Origin: Bacteroidota bacterium
GTDB taxonomy: Bacteria > Bacteroidota > Ignavibacteria > Kryptoniales > JAKASW01
DNA length: 64,000 bases
Reading direction: 5' to 3'
NCBI GenBank assembly: GCA_021825585.1
Contig: JAKAGT010000004.1
Span: 140,479-204,478 of the forward strand
Part shown: one piece after another, positions 34,452 to 43,189 of the stretch
Layout of the letters: each line of letters starts with the position of its first letter
Numbering within the stretch: the stretch's first letter is position 1
The notes under the pieces: model-generated
The model's database searches: none
What the model was told of the DNA's origin: nothing
What the model saw: only the letters and a program-made list of their open reading frames with translations
Program-made: the position numbers and the translations under genes

Positions 34452-35328
34452 TTTCCCCGGCCTTTTTCTCCGCAGCCATTAGAGTGTTCCGCATCAGCAT
34501 TGATATCGTCATCGCTCCGACTCCGCCGGGGACCGGCGTTATCCATCCCGCAACTTCCTTGGCCGCCTCGAAATCGACGTCGCCGACAAGACCGCCGTCC
34601 GTCCGGTTGATCCCCACGTCCAGCACGGCGGCGCCCGGCTTGATGAATTCCTTCTTGATGAACAGCGGCTTGCCTATTACCGCGACCAGAATATCAGCCT
34701 CTCTGCAAACCGCGGCAAGATTTGCCGTCCGGGAATGAGCGATAGTGACAGTAGCGTTCTTGGAAAGCAGGAGCATAGCCGTCGGTTTCCCGCCGAGGTT
34801 CGAACGGCCCACCACGACCGCCCTTTTCCCGGTAACTTCGATCCCATATTTATCGAGGAGCACCATCATGCCGTACGGAGTACACGGGAGGAGAAGACGC
34901 TTCTCCATTATCTCGTCCCACGCCTTCGCGGCGCTGAAGAGACCGATGTTGAACGGATGAAGTCCGTCCACATCCTTCGACGGGTGAATCGCCTCGATGA
35001 TTCTGTACTCGCTTATCTGTTTCGGAAGCGGCATTTGCACAAGTATGCCGTGAATTCTGTCGTCCTGGTTGAACTCGTCTATTTTCGCAAGGACTTTCTC
35101 CTCAGAAGTGTCTTCGGGCATCTTCTCCGTCAACGAGTAGAAGCCGAGCGATTCGCATGCCTTCGCCTTGTTCTTTACGTAAACCTGCGAGGCGGGGTTG
35201 TCGCCGACCAGTATGAACGCGAGACCGGGTGTTATCCCGTGCTCCCGATTCAACTTCTCGGTAAGAACCTTTACTTCTTCCTTTATTTCCTGCGATACGG
35301 CTTTGCCGTCTATGATTGTTGCTGTCAT
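34045..35328 (-). CDS. folD: FolD (methylene-THF dehydrogenase/cyclohydrolase) fused in frame to an S23 four-helix-bundle protein
   Basis: A 427-residue frame. Residues 1-~293 are a complete FolD: ASQVYVKNKAKACESLG, GILVQMPLPKQI, KDVDGLHPFNIG, PCTPYGMM, VVGRSNLGGKPTAMLL and PVPGGVGAMTISMLMRNT. FolD makes 10-formyl-THF from 5,10-methylene-THF in C1 metabolism. FolD usually ends near residue 290; here it continues through a linker (INSKYETLNSKQTPKP) encoded by AAACTCTAAA-type repeat DNA, into ~115 residues of a four-helix-bundle/23S-rRNA-intervening-sequence protein (SFSKRVIDFVNDVPKD, LVRSSGSVGANYIEANES, RAKISRKEAKETRYWLRLI). The fusion probably arose when the repeat-bounded mini-gene joined the end of folD. 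Whether both parts fold as one protein is unknown. Confidence 0.88.
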   Translation of the reverse strand: MTATIIDGKAVSQEIKEEVKVLTEKLNREHGITPGLAFILVGDNPASQVYVKNKAKACESLGFYSLTEKMPEDTSEEKVLAKIDEFNQDDRIHGILVQMPLPKQISEYRIIEAIHPSKDVDGLHPFNIGLFSAAKAWDEIMEKRLLLPCTPYGMMVLLDKYGIEVTGKRAVVVGRSNLGGKPTAMLLLSKNATVTIAHSRTANLAAVCREADILVAVIGKPLFIKKEFIKPGAAVLDVGINRTDGGLVGDVDFEAAKEVAGWITPVPGGVGAMTISMLMRNTLMAAEKKAGEINSKYETLNSKQTPKPEIQNAKKYDLEERTESFSKRVIDFVNDVPKDIVDSEIIKQLVRSSGSVGANYIEANESLSRKDYFMRAKISRKEAKETRYWLRLIKCNPAQEEERSALIQEATELMKILGAIITKSGGK

Positions 35329-35340
35329 GACTTTAATAAA

Positions 35341-35442
35341 TCCTAAGTTCTAAATACCAAATGTTTTCAGGTCGACTTTCTTCTGCTTTGATCTTTGAAC
35401 ATTAGAATTCATTTAGAGTTTATGATTTCGAATTTAGAGTTT
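35341..35442. repeat. Gene-less copy of the S23-type AT-rich inverted repeat
   Basis: TCCTAAGTTCTAAATACCAA (35341-) faces ATTTAGAGTTTATGATTTCG and AATTTAGAGTTT (to 35442), with about 40 unrelated bases between. It fills the gap between folD and the YmdB-like gene and supplies the last codons (EQTLNSKS) of the latter. It corresponds to the ends of the element at 33971-34451 without the mini-gene. Confidence 0.7.
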
Positions 35443-36235
35443 GCTCGAATGGTGGATAAAGAATTCTTTCCACGCTCACTGCCTTACCCGTCGATCTGTC
35501 AACCGATATCACAAGCGCGGCGAACTTAGCTTCGCCCTCGGCTGCCTCGTAACGCGACGGCGTAGCGTATACGAACCTCCTCATTGCATTTTCTTTCTTC
35601 ATCCCGATAACCGAGTCGTAAGGCCCGGTCATCCCGACGTCGGTGATGTATGCTGTCCCGCCCGGCAAGATCCTCTCATCGGCAGTCTGAACATGAGAAT
35701 GCGTCCCGATGACTGCGGTCACTTTCCCGTCGAGGTACCATCCCATCGCCACTTTCTCGGCGGTAGCTTCGGCATGCATATCGACGATTACGATGTTGGT
35801 CTCGGTTTTGATCTTCTCGATCGCCCAATCCGAAGTTCGAAACGGGCAATCGATGGGGTACATGAACGTTCGTCCCTGCAGATTCAGCACCCCGACCTTT
35901 CCTTTCTGGCTGAGATCGTATACGACGTAGCCGGACCCGTAGGAGCCCTTCGGAAAATTCAGCGGGCGCAGGAGGTTCTTTTCCTGCATCATATACTCGT
36001 GTATCTGAAACTTGTCCCAGATATGGTTGCCGCTCGTGATTACGTTAACACCCGCGCCGAAGAACTTCTGCGCAATCTTGTCGGTTATCCCCTTGCCGTC
36101 GGCGGCATTCTCGCCGTTGGCGATAACGAAGTCGATCTTGTGCTTCTCGACAAAACTCCTCAGAAAACTAGTAACCATCCCGATCCCCGGGGTCCCAACT
36201 ATATCGCCAACAAAAAGAACGTTCAGAGTATCCAG
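35420..36235 (-). CDS. YmdB-like metallophosphoesterase (TIGR00282 family), CTG start
   Basis: A protein of about 271 residues of the YmdB family, a di-metal cyclic-nucleotide phosphodiesterase. Motifs: DFVIANGENAADGKG, ITSGNHIWDK, VDMHAEATAEKVAMGWY, VIGTHSHVQTADE and ITDVGMTGPYDSVIG. The first ATG (36178) would cut off the N-terminal strand LNVLFVGDIVGTPG, whose Asp is a metal ligand. That strand is open upstream in the same frame up to a stop, with only CTG codons available; AAAAAGGA followed 6 bases later by CTG at 36235 is the best start. The C-terminal EQTLNSKS is encoded by the AT-rich repeat. Confidence 0.85.
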   Translation of the reverse strand: MDTLNVLFVGDIVGTPGIGMVTSFLRSFVEKHKIDFVIANGENAADGKGITDKIAQKFFGAGVNVITSGNHIWDKFQIHEYMMQEKNLLRPLNFPKGSYGSGYVVYDLSQKGKVGVLNLQGRTFMYPIDCPFRTSDWAIEKIKTETNIVIVDMHAEATAEKVAMGWYLDGKVTAVIGTHSHVQTADERILPGGTAYITDVGMTGPYDSVIGMKKENAMRRFVYATPSRYEAAEGEAKFAALVISVDRSTGKAVSVERILYPPFEQTLNSKS

Positions 36236-36469
36236 CGTTTTTCCTTTTTAAAAATATAACCCTGTATCGCAAAAAATAGAAGAGATTCGTGAAACTCTGC
36301 ACATTACGTGGCAATTTATCCGAAGGCATGTTCCTATTTGCCACCCCGAACACTTTTTCCCTCCTCGTTAGGTGCCTAAATAGCCCGTTTTGGTGGTACG
36401 ATTCCGGCATAGCCGTTGACAATAAGAGGAAAGTATGAGCCAGTTTCTATATATAAGGGAGAGATTTCA

Positions 36470-38863
36470 ATGGAACGCTATCTGACATTAATACCGCTGC
36501 TTGCGGCAATCGTGAGCATCGTGTATTATGGTCTTTCAAATAGAAAAGAGAGCTACATTCGGCCAGCGCGATCGTTCTTTCTTATCAACGTGTATTCGAT
36601 TGTAATCCTATACGCGTACTTTCTTTACCTGATCTTATCGCATCAATATCAGTACACATACGTCTGGAGCTACAGCGCAAATAATCTTTCGATCCCCCTC
36701 CTCTTCTCGACTTCGTACGCCGGTCAGGAAGGGAGTTTCTTTCTGTGGGTCTTCTACAGCGCAATCATCAGCATATTCCTGCTGAGGTATTCGAGAAAGC
36801 ACGGATATGAGTCGATCGTCATCCCGATCATTCTTCTGTTCGAAGTTTTCGTACTTGTGATACTGACGCTGAAGAGCCCGTTCTCAAAGGTATGGGAGTC
36901 CTTCGCCAACGTTCCCGTGGGAACGATGCCGCAAGACGGCAGGGGCCTGAACCCGCTGCTCCAGAATTTCTGGATCGTGATACATCCGCCCATCCTATTC
37001 CTCGGATTCGCAACGGCGATCGTCCCGTTTGCATACGCGACAGCGGGCCTGATCAAGAAAGACTACGGCAACTGGACCGGCTATTTGCAGCCGTGGCTGG
37101 TATTGAACGTCCTCACGCTGGGGGCGGGCATCATCATCGGCGGCTACTGGGCATACATAACACTCGGATGGGGCGGTTTCTGGGGATGGGATCCCGTCGA
37201 GAACTCGTCCCTCATACCATGGCTGTTCGCTGCCTCTGCGCTCCACACCATCCTGGTGACGCGTCGCACGAAAGGTTACCTTAAAACAAGTTTTGTATTA
37301 ACGATAATCAGTTTCCTCCTCGTACTCTACAGCACTTTCCTGACGCGCAGCGGAGTGCTTGGAGACACCTCGGTCCATGCTTTCGTGGATCCGGGAAGAA
37401 GTGAGTATGTGATTCTCTTGGTGCTCATCGGAACATTCTTATTACTGGGATTCATCCCCTTTTTCAGGAACAGAGCTTCAATCCCGAGCGTGGGGGTAGG
37501 CCACAATTTGCTGTCACGAGAGAACGCGTTGTTCGTAGGCGCAGCTTCCCTCTCTGTGCTGTCGCTCTTCGTCCTCGTAGGAACCTCCTCTCCCATAATC
37601 ACTGGACTGCTCCAGGGAAAACCAACTGCGGTTGACTCCTCATACTATGTGACAACAAGCCTCCCGCTCGGGTTCCTTATTATTGCACTAATCGGCCTGG
37701 CCCAGCTCGTTTGGTGGGACAAGTCCCGCTCATCTGTATCTACAGATATGCGGGATGGCGCAAGGCGCCCATCGGACAAGAAGGTTTTCAGAAAAAACCT
37801 AACGTTGCCTGTTGCCGCGGCACTCTTAACGGCCATCGTGGCCTTACTTCTTTCAGTCAGGGATGTTTGGGCGATCATCATTATGAGCACCGCTGCATTT
37901 GCGTTCGTTGCGCATTCTGCCGCGATGCTCAGAATTGTCAAGGGAAATCCGAAGTTCATCGGTGGACCGATTTCCCATGCCGGGCTGGCATTGATGTTCA
38001 TCGGCATCGTAGCCTCGACCGCGCTCGAATCAAAGACCACCGTGCAGCTCCCCCAGGGAACGCCGGTAAAGGTCGGCGGACACGAGCTGACGTATACCGG
38101 CAAGTCACAGGTCGATGGCAAGGATGCCTACGTCGTAAAAATGCAGGACGGTTCCGCCACTACTACGCTGAAACCGATAATGTACTACAGCGACTACAAC
38201 CAGGGGACCATGCGTGAACCCGACATAAAAAGTTATCCTGGTTACGACCTCTATTTGAGCCCGATGGCGTTCGACAACGGCACGAGCATGGGCATGTCGG
38301 GAAACAACGTCGATGTGGTTACTCTCCAAAAGGGAAAACCGACGAAGCTGTCGGACGGCACGGAACTCACTCTCCTTAATTTCAGCATGAACCAATCGGA
38401 TCACAGCGCGATGGAACAGGGCGGAAGCTTCTCGGTTGCATCGGTGATCGACGCATCGAACAACGGGAAAACAATCCAGGTCGCGCCTGCCCTGACCTTT
38501 GCGGCGGGCAAGCAGACTGCAGTTCCGGCCGAAGCCTTCGGCCACATGCTGATTATAATGGATATGAACGTAGGGATGGGCGACGCCAAGACGGTACCGA
38601 GCGTCAGGCTGGTAGTCCATTCGGCCGGTGCGGCACGACAGGCCGCGGTTTTACCCGTTCTTACGGCAGAAATCGATATAAAACCTCTCATAGGGTTGTT
38701 ATGGGTCGGCACGATCGTCCTTTTCATCGGACTTATCATATCAATTTATCGACGGTTCTCTGAAGGAAGTGCGTCCGGCAAACCGTCCCCGGTAAAACTA
38801 AAGGAAGAACCTCGCGGCGCGGCAGTTAATGAAAAGACCGAGGTGGAGAATGTCCAAGGTTGA
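36470..38863 (+). CDS. ccmF: CcmF/CcsA-like cytochrome c heme lyase subunit
   Basis: A 797-residue polytopic membrane protein. The ATG at 36470 (GGGAGAG upstream) precedes the first helix (YLTLIPLLAAIVSIVYYG). The tryptophan-rich heme-handling motif is intact: WGGFWGWDPVENSSLIPWL at ~234-252; so are IHPPILFLGFAT and FLTRSGVLGDTSVHAF. This matches CcmF, which delivers heme to apocytochrome c in system I maturation. A large periplasmic domain (~540-730) precedes the final helix (LIGLLWVGTIVLFIGLIISI). No other ccm gene is in the window; a Cys-rich protein gene overlaps its end by 14 bases. Confidence 0.9.
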   Translation: MERYLTLIPLLAAIVSIVYYGLSNRKESYIRPARSFFLINVYSIVILYAYFLYLILSHQYQYTYVWSYSANNLSIPLLFSTSYAGQEGSFFLWVFYSAIISIFLLRYSRKHGYESIVIPIILLFEVFVLVILTLKSPFSKVWESFANVPVGTMPQDGRGLNPLLQNFWIVIHPPILFLGFATAIVPFAYATAGLIKKDYGNWTGYLQPWLVLNVLTLGAGIIIGGYWAYITLGWGGFWGWDPVENSSLIPWLFAASALHTILVTRRTKGYLKTSFVLTIISFLLVLYSTFLTRSGVLGDTSVHAFVDPGRSEYVILLVLIGTFLLLGFIPFFRNRASIPSVGVGHNLLSRENALFVGAASLSVLSLFVLVGTSSPIITGLLQGKPTAVDSSYYVTTSLPLGFLIIALIGLAQLVWWDKSRSSVSTDMRDGARRPSDKKVFRKNLTLPVAAALLTAIVALLLSVRDVWAIIIMSTAAFAFVAHSAAMLRIVKGNPKFIGGPISHAGLALMFIGIVASTALESKTTVQLPQGTPVKVGGHELTYTGKSQVDGKDAYVVKMQDGSATTTLKPIMYYSDYNQGTMREPDIKSYPGYDLYLSPMAFDNGTSMGMSGNNVDVVTLQKGKPTKLSDGTELTLLNFSMNQSDHSAMEQGGSFSVASVIDASNNGKTIQVAPALTFAAGKQTAVPAEAFGHMLIIMDMNVGMGDAKTVPSVRLVVHSAGAARQAAVLPVLTAEIDIKPLIGLLWVGTIVLFIGLIISIYRRFSEGSASGKPSPVKLKEEPRGAAVNEKTEVENVQG

Positions 38864-39179
38864 TTTTCAATACATCGACAACATCAGATCGAACGTTTGC
38901 AGGCTGTGTTCGAAGAGCGACGAGAACGGGAAGTGCACGGCTACTCCCGGAACGGAATGCGTCCTCGAACTGTATCTCCCGCAAGTTTCGAAGGCCCTAG
39001 TCTCCGCTCACGGCGGAAATGTCGACGAATACCTCGCGTCGTTGAGAACAGAAGTCTGCACTGTTTGCAAAGAGAAAGGTGAGTCTGGTTACTGTTATGT
39101 CGGCGACAGCTTCGGCTGTCCCCTAGAAACCTTTTTCAGAACAGTTGCCGACGCGGCGGTGAAACTCGACGCGGCTTGA
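38850..39179 (+). CDS. Cys-rich protein with two four-cysteine clusters
   Basis: A 109-residue soluble protein whose ATG lies inside the end of ccmF, after GAGGTGGAG. It contains two related cysteine clusters, CRLC-x7-C-x7-C (~13-32) and CTVC-x7-C-x7-C-like (CKEKGESGYCYVGDSFGC), each preceded by an Asp/Glu-rich helix. Four Cys per repeat fits a zinc ribbon or an iron-sulfur cluster. The overlap with ccmF suggests co-expression, perhaps with a role in redox or metal handling for cytochrome assembly. I do not recognise the family; the metal ligand role is inferred from the spacing. Confidence 0.75.
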   Translation: MSKVDFQYIDNIRSNVCRLCSKSDENGKCTATPGTECVLELYLPQVSKALVSAHGGNVDEYLASLRTEVCTVCKEKGESGYCYVGDSFGCPLETFFRTVADAAVKLDAA

Positions 39180-39247
39180 CGCCTGTCTTCATAGGGATTA
39201 TAAATGATTACGATTCTTCGAAAAGAGCTCGATTCCTCCTCCCTGAG

Positions 39248-39282
39248 GGCCGATCTTGATCCAATTAGTTTGAAGATCGGCC
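39248..39282. repeat. Perfect 10-bp hairpin
   Basis: GGCCGATCTT (39248-39257) pairs with AAGATCGGCC (39273-39282). It follows the Cys-rich gene by about 70 bases and may help end ccmF transcripts together with the larger hairpin at 39324. Confidence 0.6.
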
Positions 39283-39323
39283 TCCCGGACACTCAGTTCG
39301 GGAAATCGATTGCTCCTCCTCAA

Positions 39324-39400
39324 CGCGGCCTGGCCTCCTCTCCCAAAGGGATCCCGACAGAAATCAACATGAGTTCTGTCGGGGCGGGCCGCGTTTTTTT
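39324..39400 (+). terminator. Branched intrinsic terminator downstream of ccmF and the Cys-rich gene
   Basis: An outer stem CGCGGCC (39324-39330) / GGCCGCG (39387-39393) encloses an inner perfect stem CCCGACAGAA (39353-39362) / TTCTGTCGGG (39373-39382), and TTTTTTT follows at once. The gap 39180-39563 holds these hairpins and no convincing gene; a 110-codon plus-strand frame through them has no ribosome site or protein-like composition. Confidence 0.8.
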
Positions 39401-39563
39401 ATCCTACCCGCCGATAAAACAACCCGTCTTCCCGGCAGGACGGAACGAAAAGGCTATACGCACTTTTGCCAGGTCAACACGTTATCTGTTGAAGCCACCG
39501 TGCTTTTTTCTATCAATCTCTCTTTCCCCGTGGTGAGGGTCGATTCTGCAGAATCAGTCCGCG

Positions 39564-40064
39564 CTACGATTCACGAATCCCGACTTCGACTTCCGTGATG
39601 TCAAATACTCTTTTCAGTTCCTTCGGATCTATCTCGACAAGGAACCCTCGCTTCCCGCCGTTGACATAAATCTTCGGAAGATCGAAAATGGTTTTCTCGG
39701 CAAAGACCGGCAGCTTCTTTCTCGTGCCGAAGGGACTCGTGCCGCCGAACTGATACCCCGTGTGCCGTTGCGCGACATCGGCAGTGCATAGTTCGACATG
39801 CTTCACACCGACCAGTCTCGCGAGATTCTTGGCCGATACTTCCAAATCACCGTGCATCAAGACCAGGAGCGGCGTGCGGTCTTCGGTCTCCATAACTATT
39901 GTTTTTATGACCGCATGTTCAGGCACACCCAGCGACTGAGCAGAGACTCTGGTACCGCCGTGCTCCACGTAATCATAAAGGTGGGGCGCAAACTCGACCT
40001 TCTTTTCTCTAAGCTCCCTGACTGCCGTAGTAATCGGATAGTTTTCACGCATTCTGTTTTCCAT
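39564..40064 (-). CDS. ybaK: YbaK/EbsC-type Cys-tRNA(Pro) deacylase
   Basis: A 166-residue protein of the YbaK/ProX editing superfamily: ITTAVRELREKKVEFAPHLY, VIKTIVMETEDRTPLLVLMHGD, QFGGTSPFGTRKKLPVFAE and IYVNGGKRGFLVEIDP. YbaK hydrolyses mischarged Cys-tRNA(Pro); the Lys in VIKTIV and the GGTSPFG loop are the expected active-site elements. Possible starts are ATG at 40064 or 40052, neither with a strong ribosome site; 40064 is used. It is followed on the minus strand side by repeat-like hairpins, and an alkyltransferase-like gene lies upstream on the same strand. Confidence 0.88.
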   Translation of the reverse strand: MENRMRENYPITTAVRELREKKVEFAPHLYDYVEHGGTRVSAQSLGVPEHAVIKTIVMETEDRTPLLVLMHGDLEVSAKNLARLVGVKHVELCTADVAQRHTGYQFGGTSPFGTRKKLPVFAEKTIFDLPKIYVNGGKRGFLVEIDPKELKRVFDITEVEVGIRES

Positions 40065-40136
40065 GTTCAACGGTCAAATTGTAACCTTCGGGGCGACACG
40101 TGGTTCATCGCGCACAGAGCACGGCGCCCTGACATC

Positions 40137-40526
40137 TCATTCTGGAATCCGGTCCTTCGCACGAGATGTGCCACGCTTAGCACCATGCGCGCTGTGTTTC
40201 TTTCCTTTGGAATTTCCTCCGGCACTATACTCCGCCAAGTCTATCTTATCGTTTACGAAGACTATCCCCTCCTTTTCCAGAAGGCGTCTCTGACTTTCGT
40301 GTGCGCCCGTATGTCTGCGAAGCGAAACCATCCCCTTCGCATTTATGATCCTGTGCCAGGGTACATCGGAGTTCGGAGGTAAATTATGAAGCGCGTAGCC
40401 GACCAGCCTGGCGTGTCCCCTCAAGTCGCAGAGTCTGGCAATTTGTCCGTAGGTCGCAACGCGCCCCTTACGGACTCCCTTCACCGCTTTCCATATACGG
40501 AAGTATAAATCGGGGTAATTCTTCAT
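40137..40526 (-). CDS. Alkyltransferase-like protein (ATL; MGMT-like with PWHRI)
   Basis: A 129-residue protein of the O6-alkylguanine-DNA methyltransferase fold: VRKGRVATYGQIARLC, ARLVGYALHNLPPNSDVPWHRIINAKG. The catalytic Cys of MGMT (PCHRV) is Trp57 here, the mark of alkyltransferase-like proteins, which bind O6-alkylguanine and flag the lesion for nucleotide-excision repair rather than repairing it. The C-terminal ~25 residues (NSKGKKHSAHGAKRGTS) are a basic, low-complexity tail beyond the normal family end. No clear ribosome site precedes the ATG. Confidence 0.88.
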   Translation of the reverse strand: MKNYPDLYFRIWKAVKGVRKGRVATYGQIARLCDLRGHARLVGYALHNLPPNSDVPWHRIINAKGMVSLRRHTGAHESQRRLLEKEGIVFVNDKIDLAEYSAGGNSKGKKHSAHGAKRGTSRAKDRIPE

Positions 40527-40727
40527 CTAAATAAATTTGAAACATAAGATGGAAAAATCAAAAGGAATTGAGTCGACGACCCAAACTTAAACCGAAGATT
40601 GCCCTTCACCCGGGAGGAAAACACCGTGGGTTGTCAGGCTAAGTTAGAGAGAACACATACGGGGATTCACGCCCCCCGGCTCGCATGACTCCCGGCCGGG
40701 TCCCTGGAAGCTATTTGTGGCGCCTAA

Positions 40728-41075
40728 TCAGTCGTCCACACCCACCGGGGTGAACATCTCCGCGTCTGCGAGGGAGGAGACTATGTAGTTTGCGAGGACA
40801 CCGATCCTCCACTTCTCCCTGTCGTCCTCGGCGACGGTTTCCACAGACTGGTTGTCCTTGTATACGGCGACGCAATCGCCGAGTTCACCCTCCGCGACAA
40901 ATGTATAGTCCTGTTGTCCGATCTTGGCGATCATAGAATAAAGAGTGGAATGCACTTCCGCCATCTCGAGCATGCGCGCCTCCATCTCTTCTTCCTCATA
41001 TGCACGGAAAGTAACCCGGTACTCTCCTTCTCCGATCGATACGATGTTTTGAACTACGCCTAAGTAATTGTCCAC
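40728..41075 (-). CDS. Hypothetical acidic protein, 115 aa
   Basis: A soluble protein with alternating strands and helices: YLGVVQNIVSIGEGEYRVTFRAY, EARMLEMAEVHSTLYSMIAK, YTFVAEGELGDCVAVYKDN and REKWRIGVLANYIVSSLADA. AAAGGAG lies 8 bases before a GTG at 41075, so this start is preferred over the in-frame ATG at 41099, which overlaps the ribosome site. It is a single gene divergent from the POT transporter. The family is not recognised; the strand pattern suggests a small ligand-binding or regulatory domain. Confidence 0.7.
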   Translation of the reverse strand: MDNYLGVVQNIVSIGEGEYRVTFRAYEEEEMEARMLEMAEVHSTLYSMIAKIGQQDYTFVAEGELGDCVAVYKDNQSVETVAEDDREKWRIGVLANYIVSSLADAEMFTPVGVDD

Positions 41076-41304
41076 GTTCTTATCTCCTTTCATTCTCACG
41101 TTTGCGACTCATATATAACCGTTACCAGTGGCACAGTTCCTATCATTGCATGATATTAATTCGATTCTGGTCCTTTTAATCCTTTTTTCGGACTTTCAGT
41201 TGCGCTCTTGAAGTTCATGCGATTTTTGGCGTAATTAACACATTCTGGACACCCCGTCAAAAATATTCCCCTAAAACAACCAGAGAGACTAAGGACGCCT
41301 AACA

Positions 41305-42816
41305 ATGTTCAAGGATCACCCTAAAGGATTGTATGTGCTCTTCTTTACAGAAATGTGGGAGCGCTTCGGTTTCTATACCGTTCTTTCGATTTTCGTGCTT
41401 TACCTCGCACAGAACTTCCATTGGAGTGAGGCCACTATCGGAAATATATACGGCTTGTTTCTCGCCGCCGTGTTCTTCCTGCCGCTGTTCGGCGGCTGGA
41501 TCGCAGACAACATACTCGGATACGGTCGGACCATCCTCCTTGGGGCGTTCACGTCCGCAGTGGGCTATACTCTTCTGGCAATCCCGACCAAGTCGCCGGT
41601 GCTCCTCTTCACCTCACTCATAGTAATCTCGATGGGGAACGGCCTCTTCAAGGCAAACACGTATGTGATCGTCGGAAATCTATATCCGGAGGCGAGCGGT
41701 TCGCTCAAGGATGCAGCGTTCAACATATTTTATATGGGGATAAACCTCGGCGCGTTTCTGGCTCCCCTCGCCGCCTCGTCGATAAAAGACTTCATGATGA
41801 GCGAATACCATATGTCCCTTGTCCATGCCTATAACGCCGCCTTCGGCGCCTCCGCTGTGGGAATGCTGATTGCAATTACAATCTTCACTTCCTTCAGGAA
41901 GTACTACAAGATGGCGGACTACAGGAGCAAGGACCGGACAAAGGGAGAAGGCGACGCGAAGCCCCTGACGAAGGCCGAGGAAAAAGAGAGGATAACTTCG
42001 CTTCTGATAATCTTCGCGGTCGTGATTTTTTTCTGGATGGCGTACTATCAAAACGGCTATACCCTCACGTTCTTCGCGAAGAACTATACGATGGCAGCTG
42101 TAGACAGGTTTACATATTTGCTTTTCGATCCGCTGTCGCTTATCTCGGTACTTACGCTGCTTCTCGGACTTTCGGCAGTGATAAGGAAAGCGTCTACGCA
42201 GAAATCCAGGATGACCGGCGGCCTCTTCTCGCTCGCGGCTCTCACAGTGATGATTTACAAAGTCGGCAGTTTCGCTCCCGCTAACCCGATCTCGCCGGAA
42301 AGTTTTCAGGCGTTTAATCCGCTTTTCATCATATTCCTGACCCCTATCGTGGTTGCGATGTTCGGATACATGAACAGAAAGAAAACCGAGCCGTCCTCAC
42401 CGGAAAAGATGGGATTGGGAATGGTAGCCGAATCTCTTTCGTTCATCATTATGATTTTTGCCGCAATCGGTCTTCCTGCAATTGCAATAGCATCAACTTC
42501 ACTCTACTCGCACGTTACTCCGTACTGGCTCATCTCGTCGTACTTCATGATTACCGTCGCGGAGCTGCTTCTGAGTCCGATGGGGCTGTCATTCGTATCG
42601 AAGGTCGCTCCCGAAAGGATGAAAGGAGCGATGATGGGAGCATGGTTTGCCGCACAGGCAATAGGAAGCTACCTGTCGGGGTTTGTCGGAAGGTTCTACG
42701 CTGAGTGGCAGCTCTGGCAGTTCTTCCTTCTCTTCGTTTGCACATCACTTGTCGGAGGAGCGGTGATTTTCATGTTCATGAAAAGATTGAAGAAGGTCAG
42801 CGCCGCCGTCTCGTAA
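41305..42816 (+). CDS. POT-family proton-dependent oligopeptide transporter
   Basis: A 503-residue 12-14 helix transporter of the POT/PTR2 family. Signature motifs: FFTEMWERFGFY (ExxER(F), ~13-24, proton coupling), GGWIADNILGYGRTI, FNIFYMGINLGAFLAPL and FFWMAYYQNGYTLTFFA; the later SYFMITVAELLLSPMGLSFVSKVAP matches the second POT signature. It would import di- and tripeptides with protons. The gene stands alone with its own upstream region (41100-41304), in which I could not place a promoter. Confidence 0.93.
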   Translation: MFKDHPKGLYVLFFTEMWERFGFYTVLSIFVLYLAQNFHWSEATIGNIYGLFLAAVFFLPLFGGWIADNILGYGRTILLGAFTSAVGYTLLAIPTKSPVLLFTSLIVISMGNGLFKANTYVIVGNLYPEASGSLKDAAFNIFYMGINLGAFLAPLAASSIKDFMMSEYHMSLVHAYNAAFGASAVGMLIAITIFTSFRKYYKMADYRSKDRTKGEGDAKPLTKAEEKERITSLLIIFAVVIFFWMAYYQNGYTLTFFAKNYTMAAVDRFTYLLFDPLSLISVLTLLLGLSAVIRKASTQKSRMTGGLFSLAALTVMIYKVGSFAPANPISPESFQAFNPLFIIFLTPIVVAMFGYMNRKKTEPSSPEKMGLGMVAESLSFIIMIFAAIGLPAIAIASTSLYSHVTPYWLISSYFMITVAELLLSPMGLSFVSKVAPERMKGAMMGAWFAAQAIGSYLSGFVGRFYAEWQLWQFFLLFVCTSLVGGAVIFMFMKRLKKVSAAVS

Positions 42817-43049
42817 TCAAACGGCGGATTCTGAGAGATACAACAAAAGGGGACCACGAAACGTGATGCTCGTTCTTGATAACCGCGATGACGTTCCGAC
42901 GTGAGCCAATTTATCATTAAGACATTCGGTGCGCTTGTGGTCCTCGTTTTCACCATGTAGTCTCAGATTGCCGCTACAACAGGATCGGCGTGATTACCCA
43001 ACAGGTACTCCCCCATTGGGATCTCCCCTACTCCTGTTCGGGGATGAGC
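42817..43049. other. Intergenic region before the 106-bp element
   Basis: The gap downstream of the POT gene holds no convincing gene. Near 43011-43045 short GGG/CCC-rich palindromes occur (CCCCATTGGGATCTCCCC), next to the inverted-repeat element that starts at 43050. Confidence 0.5.
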
Positions 43050-43155
43050 CTGGAAACGTGGACGAAAAGTCTGTTTGGTGAAAATTCGTCTTCGAGTTTT
43101 GCAGATATTCAAGCGTCCCATCTTCAACATGGGGGTTCTCGTCCACGTCTCTAGG
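43050..43155. repeat. 106-bp inverted-repeat (MITE-like) element, copy 1
   Basis: The ends CCTGGAAACGTGGACGAAAA and TTCTCGTCCACGTCTCTAGG are inverted repeats. The same element, in reverse orientation and also 106 bp long, occurs at 63774-63879, with shared internal blocks such as GTTTGG and TTCAACATGG. It has no coding capacity. Confidence 0.8.
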
Positions 43156-43189
43156 CCCGTTTTGCACGCTCTCAGTGGTTACACATAGG

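Noticed and set aside
39204..39536. A 110-codon plus-strand gene
   Set aside because: The frame spans two perfect hairpins and an intrinsic terminator; composition is not protein-like.
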